A stretch of DNA of 64,000 nt from Zea mays (lineage: Eukaryota > Streptophyta > Magnoliopsida > Poales > Poaceae): the NCBI RefSeq assembly GCF_902167145.1, contig NW_023367362.1:62001-126000 (forward strand), given 5' to 3'. The notes under the pieces were generated by a model. That model was not told where the DNA came from. It was given only the letters and a program-made list of their open reading frames with translations, and ran no database searches. Below, in pieces: positions 1 through 13,253 of this stretch. Made by a program: the position numbers and the translations under genes. How positions within the stretch are numbered: the first letter of the stretch is position 1; each line of letters starts with the position of its first letter.

Positions 1-3000
1 TTTTGACCAAGAAATGGTCTCCACCAGAAATCCAAGAATGTGATCTACGACAAGGAAACATATGTGGGGTGAGGTGTATGAGCCTCTGGTCGACGATCAA
101 TGGCCACACAACCCCCATTTTGCCGAAAATAGCCATGAATGACCATTTTCAATAAAACCGAAGGCTAACACGTACGAGTTTTTAACCAAGAAATGGTTTC
201 CACCAGAAATCCAAGAATGTAATCTATGGCAAGGAAACATATGTGGGGTGAGGTTTATGAGCCTCTAGTCGATGATAAATGGCCACACAACCCCCATTTT
301 TTATGAAAATAGCCATGAGCGACCTTGAAAATAGCCATGAGCGACCATTTTCAATAATACTAGAGGCTAACACCTACGGATTTTAGACCAAGAAATGGTC
401 TCCACCAGAAATCCAAGAATGTGATCTATGGCAAGGAAACATATGTGGGGTGAGGTGTATGAGCGTCTGGTCGATGATCAATGGCCACACAACCCCCATT
501 TTTGTCGAAAATAGCCATGAACGACCATTTTCAATAATACCGAAGGCTAACACCTACGGATTTTTGACCAAGAAATGGTCTCCACCAGAAATCCAAGAAT
601 GTGATCTATGGCAAGGAAACATATGTGGGGTGAGGTGTATGAGCCTCTAGTCGATGATCAATGGCCACACAACCCCCATTTTTGTCGAAAATAGCCATGA
701 ATGACCATTTTCAAAAATACCAAAGGCTAACACGTACGGATTTTTAACCAAGAAATGGTCTCCACCAGAAATCCAAGAATGTGATCTATGGCAAGGAAAC
801 ATATGTGGGGTGAGGTGTACGAGCCTCTGGTCGATGATCAATGGCCACACAACCCCCATTTTGCCGAAAATAGCCATGAGCGACCATTTTCAATAATATT
901 AGAGGCTAAGACCTACGGATTTTTGACCAAGAAATGGTCTCCACCAGAAATCCAAGAATGTGATCTATGGCAAGGAAACATATGTGGGGTGAGGTGTATG
1001 AGCCTCTGGTCGATGATCAATGGCCACACAACCCCCATTTTTGTCGAAAATAGCCATGAACGACCATTTTCAATGACACTGAAGGCTAACACCTACGGAT
1101 TTTTGACCAAGAAATGGTCTCCACCATAAATCCAAGAATGTGATCTATGGCAAGGAAACATATGTGTAGTGAGGTGTATGAGCCTCTGGTCGAAGATCAA
1201 TGGCCACACAACCCCCATTTTTGTCGAAAATAGCCATGAATGACCATTTTCAAAAATACCAAAGGCTAACACATTCGGATTTTTACCCAAGAAATGGTCT
1301 CCACCAGAAATCCAAGAATGTGATCTATGGCAAGGAAACATATGTGGGGTGAGGTGTATGAGCCTCTGGTCGACGATCAATGGCCACACAACCCCCATTT
1401 TTGTCGAAAATAGCCATGAACGACCATTTTCAATAATACCGAAGGCTAACACCTACGGATTTTTGACCAAGAAATGGTCTCCACCAGAAATTCAAGAATG
1501 TGATCTATGGCAAGGAAACATATGTGGGGTGAGGTGTATGAGCCTCTAGTCAATGATCAATGGCCACACAACCCCCATTTTTGTCGAAAATAGCCATGAA
1601 CGACCATTTTCAATAATATCGAAGGCTAACACCTACGAATTTTTGACCAAGAAATGGTCTCCACCAGAAATCCAAGAATGTGATCTACGACAAGGAAACA
1701 TATGTGGGGTGAGGTGTATGAGCCTCTGGTAGAAGATCAATGGCCACACAACCCCCATTTTGCCGAAAATAGCCATGAATGACCATTTTCAATAATACCG
1801 AAGGCTAACACGTACGAGTTTTTAACCAAGAAATGGTTTCCACCAGAAATCCAAGAATGTAATCTATGGCAAGGAAACATATGTGGGGTGAGGTTTATGA
1901 GCCTCTAGTCGATGATAAATGGCCACACAACCCCCATTTTTTATGAAAATAGCCATGAGCGACCTTGAAAATAGCCATGAGCGACCATTTTCAATAATAC
2001 TAGAGGCTAACACCTACGGATTTTAGACCAAGAAATGGTCTCCACCAGAAATCCAAGAATGTGATCTATGGCAAGGACACATATGTGGGGTGAGGTGTAT
2101 GAGCGTCTGGTCGATGATCAATGGCCACACAACCCCCATTTTTGTCGAAAATAGCCATGAACGACCATTTTCAATAATACCGAAGGCTAACACCTACGGA
2201 TTTTTGACCAAGAAATGGTCTCCACCAGAAATCCAAGAATGTGATCTATGGCAAGGAAACATATGTGGGGTGAGGTGTATGAGCCTCTAGTCGATGATCA
2301 ATGGCCACACAATCCCCATTTTTGTCGAAAATAGCCATGAATGACCATTTTCAAAAATACCAAAGGCTAACACGTACGGATTTTTAACCAAGAAATGGTG
2401 TCCACCAGAAATCCAAGAATGTGATCTATGGCAAGGAAACATATGTGGGGTGAGGTGTACGAGCCTCTGGTCGATGATCAATGGCCACACAACCCCCATT
2501 TTGCCGAAAATAGCCATGAATGACCATTTTCAATAATACCGAAGGCTAACACGTACGAGTTTTTAACCAAGAAATGGTTTCCACCAGAAATCCAAGAATG
2601 TAATCTATGGTGTGATCTATGGCAAGGAAACATATGTGGGGTGAGGTGTATGAGCCTCTGGTCGACGATCAATGGCCACACAACCCTAATTTTTGTCGAA
2701 AATAGCCATGAACGACCATTTTCAATAATACCGAAGGCTAACACGTATGGATTTTCGACCAAGAAATGGTCTCCACCAGAAATCCGATAATGTGATCTAT
2801 GGCAAGGAAACATATGTGAGGTGAGGTGTACGAGCCTCTGGTCGATGATCAATGGCCACACAACCCCCATTTTTGTCAAAAATAGCCATGAACGACCATT
2901 TTCAATAATACCGAAGGCTAACACCTACGGATTTTTGACCAAGAAATGGTCTGCACCATAAATCCAAGAATGTGATCTATGGCAAGTAAACATATGTGCA

Positions 3001-4432
3001 GTGAGGTGTATGAGCCTCTGGTCGAATATCAATGGCCACACAACCCCCATTTTTGTCGAAAATAGCAATGAACGACCATTTTCAATAGTACCGAAGGCTA
3101 ACACATTCCGATTTTTGACCAAGAAATGGTCTCCACCAGAAATCAAAGAATGTGATCTATGGCAAGAAAACATATGTGGGGTGAGGTTTACGAGCCTCTG
3201 GTCGATGATCAATGGCCACACAACCCCCATTTTTGTCGAAAATATCCATGAATGACCATTTTCAATAATACCGAAGGCTAACACCTACGGATTTTTGACC
3301 AAGAAATGGTCTCCACCAGAAATCCAAGAATGTGATCTATGGCAAGGAAACATATGTGGGGTGAGGTGTACGAGCCTCTGGTCGATGATCAATGGCCACA
3401 CAACCCCCATTTTGCCGAAAATAGCCATGAACGACCATTTTCAATAATACCGAAGGCTAACACGTACGAGTTTTTAACCAAGAAATGGTCTCCACCAGAA
3501 ATCCAAGAATGTGATATATGGCAAGGAAACAGTGATCTATGGCAAGGAAACATATGTGGGGTGAGGTGTATGAGCGTCTGGTCGATAATCAATGGCCACA
3601 CAACCCCCATTTTTGTCGAAAATAGCCATGAATGACCATTTTCAATAATACCGAAGGCTAACACCTACGGATTTTTGACCAAGAAATGGTCTCCACCAGA
3701 AATCCAAGAATGTGATCTATGGCAAGGAAACATATGTGGGGTGAGGTGTACGAGCCTCTGGTCGATGATCAATGGCCACACAACCCCCATTTTGCCGAAA
3801 ATAGCCATGAACGACCATTTTCAATAATACCGAAGGCTAACACCTACTAATTTTTGACCAAGAAATGGTCTCCACCATAAATCCAAGAATGTGATCTATG
3901 GCAAGGAAACATATGTGTAGTGAGGTGTATGAGCATCTGGTCGATGATCAATGGCCACACAACCCCCATTTTTGTCGAAAATAGCCATGAACGACCCTTT
4001 TCAAAAATACCGAAGGCTAACACCTACAGATTTTTGACCAAGAAATGGTCTCCACCAGAAATCCAAGAATGTGATCTATGGCAAGGAAACATATGTGGGG
4101 TGAGGTGTATGAGCCTCTGGTCGACGATCAATGGCCACACAACCCTAATTTTTGTCGAAAATAGCCATGAACGACCATTTTCAATGACACTGAAGGCTAA
4201 CACCTACGGATTTTTGACCAAGAAATGGTCTCCACCAGAAATCCAAGAATGTGATCTATGGCAAGGAAACATATGTGGAGACCATTTCTTCGGTACTATC
4301 GATGATAAATGGCCACACAACCCCCATTTTTTATGAAAATAGCCATGAGCGACCTTGAAAATAGCCATGAGCGACCATTTTCAATAATACTAGAGGCTAA
4401 CACCTACGGATTTTAGACCAAGAAATGGTCTC
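1..4432 (+). repeat. Knob-180 satellite array, forward block
   Basis: Head-to-tail copies of a ~180-bp monomer, recognisable by GGCCACACAACCCCCATTTT, GAAAATAGCCATGAACGACC, GACCAAGAAATGGTCTCC and GGAAACATATGTGGGGTGAG in fixed order. I recognise it from memory as the maize knob-180 repeat. Two monomers (near 300-330 and 1940-1985) are the ~202-bp form, in which a 22-bp piece with the GAAAATAGCCATGAGCGACC core is duplicated. Small internal duplications occur near 2605-2620 and 3520-3540. No gene is seen; open frames here are a by-product of the 180-bp (60-codon) period. Confidence 0.93.
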
Positions 4433-5091
4433 ATCATCGACCAGAGGCTCATACACCTCACCCACATATGTTTCCTTGTCGTAGATCACATTCTTGGATT
4501 TCTGGTGGAGACCATTTCTTGGTCAAAAATCCGTAGGTGTTAGCCTTCGGTATTATTGAAAATGGTCGTTCATGGCTATTTTCGGCAAAAATGGGGGTTG
4601 TGTGGCCATTGATCATCGACCAGAGGCTCATACACCTCACCCCACATATGTTTCCTTACCATAGATCACATTCTTGGATTTCTGGTGGAGACCATTTCTT
4701 GGTCAAAAATCCGTAGGTGTTAGCCTTCGGTATTATTGAAAATGGTCATTCATGGCTATTTTCGACAAAAATGGGGGTTGTGTGGCCATTGATCATCGAC
4801 CAGAGGCTCATACACCTCACCCCACATATGTTTCCTTGCCATAGATCACATTCTTGGATTTCTGGTGGAGACCATTTCTTGGTCGAAAAATCCATAGGTC
4901 TTAGCCTCTAATATTATTGAAAATGGTCGCTCATGGCTATTTTCATAAAAAATGGGGGTTGTGTGGCCATTTATCATCGACTAGAGGCTCATAAACCTCA
5001 CCCCACATATGTTTCCTTGCCATAGATTACATTCTTGGATTTCTAGGTGGAGACCATTTCTTGGTTAAAAATCCGTAGGTGTTAGCCTTCA
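4433..5091 (-). repeat. Knob-180 satellite, inverted block
   Basis: The monomer runs in reverse complement. The left switch is where AAATGGTCTC is followed by ATCATCGACCAGAGGCTC. The right switch is where GTTAGCCTTC is followed by AGCCTCTGGTCGATGATC. About 3.7 monomers. The same pair of switches recurs at 7618 and 8273, so these inverted blocks share one origin. Confidence 0.9.
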
Positions 5092-7617
5092 GCCTCTGGT
5101 CGATGATCAATGGCCACACAACCCCCATTTTTGTCGAAAATAGCCATGAGCGACCATTTTCAATAAAACCGAAGGCTAACACCTACGGATTTTTGACCAA
5201 GAAATGATCTCCACCAGAAATCCAAGAATGTGATCTATGGCAAGGAAACATATGGGGTGAGGTGTATGAGCGTCTGGTCGATGATCAATGGCCACACAAC
5301 CCCCATTTTTGTCGAAAATAGCCATGAACGACCATTTTCAATAATACCGAAGGCTAACACCTACGGATTTTTGACCAAGAAATGGTCTCCACCAGAAATC
5401 CAAGAATGTGATCTATGGCAATGAAACATATGTGGGGTGAGGTGTATGAGCCTCTGGTCGATGATCAATGGCCACACAACCCCCATTTTTGTCGAAAATA
5501 GCCATGAATGACCATTTTCAATAATACCGAAGGCTAACACGTACGAGTTTTTAACCAAGAAATGGCATGAATGACCATTTTCAATAATACCGAAGGCTAA
5601 CACCTACGGATTTTTGACCAAGAAATGGTCTCCACCAGAAATCCAAGAATGTGATCTATGGCAAGGAAACATATGTGGGGTGAGGTGTACGAGCCTCTGG
5701 TCGATGATCAATGGCCACACAACCCCCATTTTGCCGAAAATAGCCATGAACGACCATTTTCAATAATACCGAAGGCTAACACGTACGAGTTTTTGACCAA
5801 GAAATGGTCTCCACCAGAAATCCAAGAATGTGATCTATGGCAAGGAAACATATGTGGGGTGAGGTTTATGAGCCTCTAGTCGATGATAAATGGCCACACA
5901 ACCCCCATTTTTTATGAAAATAGCCATGAGCGACCTTGAAAATAGCCATGAGCGACCATTTTCAATAATACCGAAGGCTAACACGTACGGATTTTTGACC
6001 AAGAAATGGTTTCCACCAGAAATCCAAGAATGTAATCTATGGCAAGGAAACATATGTGGGGTGAGGTTTATGAGCCTCTAGTCGATGATAAATGGCCACA
6101 CAACCCCCATTTTTTATGAAAATAGCCATGAGCGACCTTGAAAATAGCCATGAGCGACCATTTTCAAAAATACTAGAGGCTAACACCTACGGATTTTTGA
6201 CCAAGAAATGGTCTCCACCAGAAATCCAAGAATGTGATCTATGACAAGGAAACATATGTGGGGTGAGGTGTACGAGCCTCTGGTCGATGATCAATGGCCA
6301 CAGAACCCCCATTTTGCCGAAAATAGCCATGAACGACCATTTTCAATAATACCGAAGGCTAACACGTACGAGTTTTTGACCAAGAAATGGTCTCCACCAG
6401 AAATCCAAGAATGTGATCTATGGCAAGGAAACATATGTGGGGTGAGGTTTATGAGCCTCTAGTCGATGATAAATGGCCACACAACCCCCATTTTTTATGA
6501 AAATAGCCATGAGCGACCTTGAAAATAGCCATGAGCGACCATTTTCAATAATACTAGAGGCTAACACCTACGGATTTTAGACCAAGAAATGGTCTCCACC
6601 AGAAATCCAAGAATGTGATCTATGGCAAGGAAACATATGTGGGGTGAGGTGTATGAGCGTCTGGTCGATGATCAATGGCCACACAACCCCCATTTTGCCG
6701 AAAATAGCCATGAATGACCATTTTCAATAATACCGAAGGCTAACACGTACGAGTTTTTAACCAAGAAATGGTCTCCACCAGAAATCCAAGAATGCGATCT
6801 ATGGAAAGGAAACATATGTGGGGTGAGGTGTACGAGCCTCTGGTCGATGATCAATGGCCACAAAACCCCCATTTTGCCGAAAATAGCCATGAACGACCAT
6901 TTTCAATAATACCGAAGTATGTGGGGTGAGGTGTATGAGCCTCTGGTCGACGATCAATGGCCACACAACCCCCATTTTGCCGAAAATAGCCATGAATGAC
7001 CATTTTCAATAATACTAGAGGCTAAGACCTACGGATTTTAGACCAAGAAATGGTCTCCACCAGAAATCCAAGAATGTGATCTATGGCAAGGAAACATATG
7101 TGGGGTGAGGTGTATGAGCGTCTGGTCGATGATCAATGGCCACACAACCCCCATTTTTGTCGAAAATAGCCATGAACGACCATTTTCAAAAATACCGAAG
7201 GCTAACACCTACGGATTTTTGACCAAGAAATGGTCTCCACCAGAAATCCAAGAATGTGATCTATGGCAAGGAAACATATGTGGGGTGAGGTGTATGAGCC
7301 TCTGGTCGACGATCAATGGCCACACAACCCTATTTTTTGTCGAAAATAGCCATGAACGACCATTTTCAATGACACTGAAGGCTAACACCTACGGATTTTT
7401 GACCAAGAAATGGTCTCCACCAGAAATCCAAGAATGTGATCTATGGCAAGGAAACATATGTGGAGACCATTTCTTCGGTACTATCGATGATAAATGGCCA
7501 CACAACCCCCATTTTTTATGAAAATAGCCATGAGCGACCTTGAAAATAGCCATGAGCGACCATTTTCAATAATACTAGAGGCTAACACCTACGGATTTTA
7601 GACCAAGAAATGGTCTC
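5092..7617 (+). repeat. Knob-180 satellite, forward block
   Basis: About 14 forward monomers, mixing 180-bp and 202-bp forms. A deletion junction at about 5565 joins AAGAAATGG directly to CATGAATGACC. A shortened monomer near 6915 joins ATACCGAAG to TATGTGGGG. No gene is seen. Confidence 0.9.
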
Positions 7618-8273
7618 CTCATCGACCAGAGGCTCATACCCCTCACCCCACATATGTTTGCTTGTCGTAGATCACATTCTTGGATTTCTGGTGGAGACCA
7701 TTTCTTGGTCAAAAATCCGTAGGTGTTAGCCTTCGGTATTATTGAAAATGGTCGTTCATGGCTATTTTCGGCAAAAATGGGGGTTGTGTGGCCATTGATC
7801 ATCGACCAGAGGCTAATACACCTCACCCCACATATGTTTCCTTGCCATAGATCACATTCTTGGATTTCTGGTGGAGACCATTTCTTGGTCAAAAATCCGT
7901 AGGTGTTAGCCTTCGGTATTATTGAAAATGGTCATTCATGGCTATTTTCGACAAAAATGGGGGTTGTGTGGCCATTGATCATCGACCAGAGGCTCATACA
8001 CCTCACCCCACATATGTTTCCTTGCCATAGATCACATTCTTGGATTTCTGGTGGAGACCATTTCTTGGTCAAAAATCCGTAGGGCTTAGCCTCTAATATT
8101 ATTGAAAATGATCGCTCATGGCTATTTTCATAAAAAATGGGGGTTGTGTGGCCATTTATCATCGACTAGAGGCTCATAAACCTCACCCCACATATGTTTC
8201 CTTGCCATAGATTACATTCTTGGATTTCTGGTGGAGACCATTTCTTGGTTAAAAATCCGTAGGTGTTAGCCTT
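7618..8273 (-). repeat. Knob-180 satellite, inverted block
   Basis: Reverse-oriented monomers bounded by the same two switch sequences as the block at 4433-5091. The block is part of the first copy of the 1,440-bp duplication (6.8-8.3 kb). Confidence 0.9.
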
Positions 8274-9057
8274 CAGCCTCTGGTCGATGATCAATGGCCA
8301 CACAACCCCCATTTTGCCGAAAATAGCCATGAACGACCATTTTCAATAATACCGAAGTATGTGGGGTGAGGTGTATGAGCCTCTGGTCGACGATCAATGG
8401 CCACACAACCCCCATTTTGCCGAAAATAGCCATGAATGGCCATTTTCAATAATACTAGAGGCTAAGACCTACGGATTTTAGACCAAGAAATGGTCTCCAC
8501 CAGAAATCCAAGAATGTGATCTATGGCAAGGAAACATATGTGGGGTGAGGTGTATGAGCGTCTGGTCGATGATCAATGGCCACACAACCCCCATCTTTGT
8601 CGAAAATAGCCATGAACGACCATTTTCAAAAATACCGAAGGCTAACACCTACGGATTTTTGACCAAGAAATGGTCTCCACCAGAAATCCAAGAATGTGAT
8701 CTATGGCAAGGAAACATATGTGGGGTGAGGTGTATGAGCCTCTGGTCGACGATCAATGGCCACACAACCCTATTTTTTGTCGAAAATAGCCATGAACGAC
8801 CATTTTCAATGACACTGAAGGCTAACACCTACGGATTTTTGACCAAGAAATGGTCTCCACCAGAAATCCAAGAATGTGATCTATGGCAAGGAAACATATG
8901 TGGAGACCATTTCTTCGGTACTATCGATGATAAATGGCCACACAACCCCCATTTTTTATGAAAATAGCCATGAGCGACCTTGAAAATAGCCATGAGCGAC
9001 CATTTTCAATAATACTAGAGGCTAACACCTACGGATTTTAGACCAAGAAATGGTGTC
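8274..9057 (+). repeat. Knob-180 satellite, forward block
   Basis: Forward monomers that repeat 6834-7617 nearly base for base at an offset of exactly 1,440 bp. No gene is seen. Confidence 0.9.
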
Positions 9058-9800
9058 CTCATCGACCAGAGGCTCATACCCCTCACCCCACATATGTTTG
9101 CTTGTCGTAGATCACATTCTTGGATTTCTGGTGGAGACCATTTCTTGGTCAAAAATCCGTAGGTGTTAGCCTTCGGTATTATTGAAAATGGTCGTTCATG
9201 GCTATTTTCGGCAAAAATGGGGGTTGTGTGGCCATTGATCATCGACCAGAGGCTAATACACCTCACCCCACATATGTTTCCTTGCCATAGATCACATTCT
9301 TGGATTTCTGGTGGAGACCATTTCTTGGTCAAAAATCCGTAGGTGTTAGCCTTCGGTATTATTGAAAATGGTCATTCATGGCTATTTTCGACAAAAATGG
9401 GGGTTGTGTGGCCATTGATCATCGACCAGACGCTCATACACCTCACCCCACATATGTTTCCTTGCCATAGATCACATTCTTGGATTTCTCGTGGAGACCA
9501 TTCTTGGTCAAAAATCCGTAGGTGTTAGCCTTCGGTATTATTGAAAATGGTCGTTCATGGCTATTTTCGACAAAAATGGGGGTTGTGTGGCCATTTATCA
9601 TCTACTAGAGGCTCATAAACCTCACCCCACATATGTTTCCTTGCCATAGATCACATTCTTGGATTTCTGGTGGAGACCATTTCTTGGTCTAAAATCCGTA
9701 GGTGTTAGCCTTCGGTATTATTGAAAATGGTCGTTCATGGCTATTTTCGACAAAATGGGGGTTGTGTGGCAATTGATCATCGACCAGACGCTCATACACC
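9058..9800 (-). repeat. Knob-180 satellite, inverted block
   Basis: Reverse-oriented monomers. The first ~370 bp repeat 7618-7990 at a 1,440-bp offset; the rest diverges. The right switch (CTCATACACC followed by CATTTTTTATG) differs from the other inverted blocks, so this end arose separately. Confidence 0.9.
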
Positions 9801-11025
9801 CATTTTTTATGAAAATAGCCATGAGCGACCTTGAAAATAGCCATGAGCGACCATTTTCAATAATACTAGAGGCTAACACCTACGGATTTTAGACCAAGAA
9901 ATGGTCTCCACCAGAAATCCAAGAATGTGATCTATGGCAAGGAAACATATGTGGGGTGAGGTGTACGAGCCTCTGGTCGATGATCAATGGCCACACAACC
10001 CCCATTTTGCCGAAAATAGCCATGAACGACCATTTTCAATAATACCGAAGGCTAACACGTACGAGTTTTTAACCAAGAAATGGTCTCCACCAGAAATCCA
10101 AGAATGTGATCTATGGCAAGGAAACATATGTGGGGTGAGGTGTATGAGCCTCTGGTCGATGATCAATGGCCACACAACCCCCATTTTTGTCGAAAATAGC
10201 CATGAACGACCATTTTCAATAATACCGAAGGCTAACACCTACGGATTTTTGACCAAGAAATGGTCTCCGCCAGAAATCCAAGAATGTGATCTATGGCAAG
10301 GAAACATATGTGGGGTGAGGTGTATGAGCCTCTAGTCGATGATAAATGGCCACACAACCCCCATTTTTGTCGAAAATAGCCATGAACGACCATTTTCAAA
10401 AATACCGAAGGCTAACACCTACGGATTTTTGACCAAGAAATGGTCTCCACCAGAAATCCAAGAATGTGATCTATGGCAAGGAAACATATGTGGGGTGAGG
10501 TGTATGAGCCTCTGGTCGATGATCAATGGCCACACAACCCTAATTTTTGTCGAAAATAGCCATGAACGACCATTTTCAATGACACTGAAGGCTAACACCT
10601 ACGGATTTTTGACCAAGAAATGGTCTCCACCAGAAATCCAAGAATGTGATCTATGGCAAGGAAACATATGTGGGGTGAGGTGTATGAGCCTCTAGTCGAT
10701 GATAAATGGCCACACAACCCCCATTTTTTATGAAAATAGCCATGAGCGACCTTGAAAATAGCCATGAGCGACCATTTTCAATAATACTAGAGGCTAACAC
10801 CTACGGATTTTAGACCAAGAAATGGTCTCCACCAGAAATCCAAGAATGTGATCTATGGTATTGTAAATGGTCATTCTATGGCAAGGAAACATATGTGGGG
10901 TGAGGTGTACGAGCCTCTAGTCTATGATCAATGGCCACACAACCCCCATTTTGCCGAAAATAGCCATGAATGACCATTTTCAATAATACCGAAGGCTAAC
11001 ACCTACGGATTTTTGACCAAGAAAT
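9801..11025 (+). repeat. Knob-180 satellite, forward block
   Basis: About seven forward monomers, starting inside a 202-bp-type monomer. Near 10858-10875 a short piece that fits the opposite orientation (ATTGTAAATGGTCATT) interrupts a monomer between TGATCTATGG and CTATGGCAAGG. The block ends where AAGAAATGG joins GGGGTTGTGTGG. Confidence 0.9.
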
Positions 11026-13253
11026 GGGGGTTGTGTGGCCATTGATCATCGACCAGACGCTCATACACCTCACCCCACATATGTTTCCTTGCCATAGATC
11101 ACATTCTTGGATTTCTGGTGGAGACCATTTCTTGGTCAAAAATCCGTAGGTGTTAGCCTTCGGTATTATTGTAAATGGTCATTCATGGCTATTTTCGACA
11201 AAAATGGGGGTTGTGTGGCCATTGATCATCGACCAGAGGCTCATACACCTCACCCCACATATGTTTCCTTGCCATAGATCACATTCTTGATTTCTGGTGG
11301 AGACCATTTCTTGGTCAAAAATCTGTAGGTCTTAGCCTCTAATATTATTGAAAATGGTCGCTCATGACTATTTTCATAAAAAAATGGGGGTTGTGTGGCC
11401 ATTTATCATCGACTAGAGGCTCATAAATCTCACCCCACATATGTTTCCTTGCCATAGATCACATTCTTGGATTTCTGGTGGAGACCATTTCTTGGTCAAA
11501 AATCCGTAGGTGTTAGCCTTCGGTATTATTGAAAATGGTCGTTCATGGCTATTTTCGACAAAAATGGGGGTTGTGTGGCCATTGATCATCGACCAGACGC
11601 TCATACACCTCACCCCACATATGTTTCCTTGCCATAGATCACATTCTTGGATTTCTGGTGGAGACCATTTCTTGGTCTAAAATCCGTAGGTGTTAGCCTC
11701 TAGTATTATTGAAAATGGTCGCTCATGGCTATTTTCAAGGTCGCTCATGGCTATTTTCATAAAAATGGGGGTTGTGTGGCCATTGATCATACACCAGAGC
11801 CTCGTACACCTCACCCCACATATGTTTCCTTGCCATAGGTCACATTCTTGTTTTTCTGGTGGAGACCATTTCTTGGTCAAAAAATCGTAGGTGTTAGCCT
11901 TCGGTGTTATTGAAAATGGTCGTTCATGGCTATTTTCATAAAAAATGGGGGTTGTGTTGCCATTGATCATCGACCAGACGCTCATACACCTCACCCCACA
12001 TATGTTTCCTTGCCATAGATCACATTCTTGGATTTCATGGTGGAGACCATTTCTTGGTCAAAAATCCTGTAGGTGTTAGCCTTCGGTATTATTGAAAATG
12101 GTCGTTCATGGCTATTTTCGACAAAAATGGGGGTTGTGTGGCCATTGATCTTCGACCAGAGGCTCATACACCTCACCCCACATATGTTTCCTTGCCATAG
12201 ATCACATTCTTGGATTTCTGGTGGAGACCATTTCTTGGTCAAAAATCCGTAGGTGTTAGCCTTCGATATTATTGAAAATGGTCGTTCATGGCTATTTTCG
12301 ACAAAAATGGGGGTTGTGTGGCCATTGATCATCGACCAGAGGCTCGTACACCTCACTACACATATGTTTCCTTGCCATAGATCACATTCTTGGATTTCTG
12401 GTGGAGACCATTTCTTGGTTAAAAACTCGTACGTGTTAGCCTTCGGTATTATTGAAAATGGTCGTTCATGGCTATTTTCGGCAAAATGGGGGTTCTGTGG
12501 CCATTGATCATCGACCAGAGGATCGTACACCTCACCCCACATATGTTTCCTTGCCATAGATCACATTCTTGGATTTCTGGTGGAGACCATTTCTTGGTCA
12601 AAAATCCGTAGGTGTTAGCCTTTGGTATTTTTGAAAATGGTCGTTCATGGCTATTTTCATAAAAAATGGGGGTTGTGTGGCCAATGATCATCGACCAGAG
12701 GCTCATACACCTCACCCCACATATGTTTCCTTGCCATAGATCACATTCTTGGATTTCTGGTGGAGACCATTTCTTGGTCAAAAATCTGTACGTGTTAGCC
12801 TCTAGTATTATTGAAAATGGTCGCTCATGGCTATTTTCAAGGTCGCTCATGGCTATTTTCATAAAAAATGGGGGTTGTGTGGCCATTGATCATTGACCAG
12901 AGGCTCATACACCTCACCCCACATATGTTTCCTTGCCATAGATCACATTCTTGGATTTCTGGTGGAGACCATTTCTTGGTCAAAAATCCGTAGGTGTTAG
13001 CCTTCGGTATTATTGAAAATGGTCGTTCATGGCTATTTTCGACAAAAATGGGGGTTGTGTGGCCATTTATCATCGACTAGAGGCTCATAAATCTCACCCC
13101 ACATATGTTTCCTTGACATAGATTACATTCTTGGATTTCTTGTGGAAACCATTTCTTGGTTAAAAACTCGTACGTGTTAGCCTTCGGTATTATTGAAAAT
13201 GGTCGTTCATGGCTATTTTCAAGGTCGCTCATGGCTATTTTCATAAAAAATGG
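11026..13253 (-). repeat. Knob-180 satellite, inverted block
   Basis: About 12 reverse monomers. It carries a distinctive variant at about 11690-11890 (ATACACCAGAGCCTCG and TTGTTTTTCTGG) that recurs at 14452-14652 in the opposite orientation and at 17323 and 34193 in the same orientation. This block is the left arm of an inverted duplication hinged at ~13.25 kb. Confidence 0.9.
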
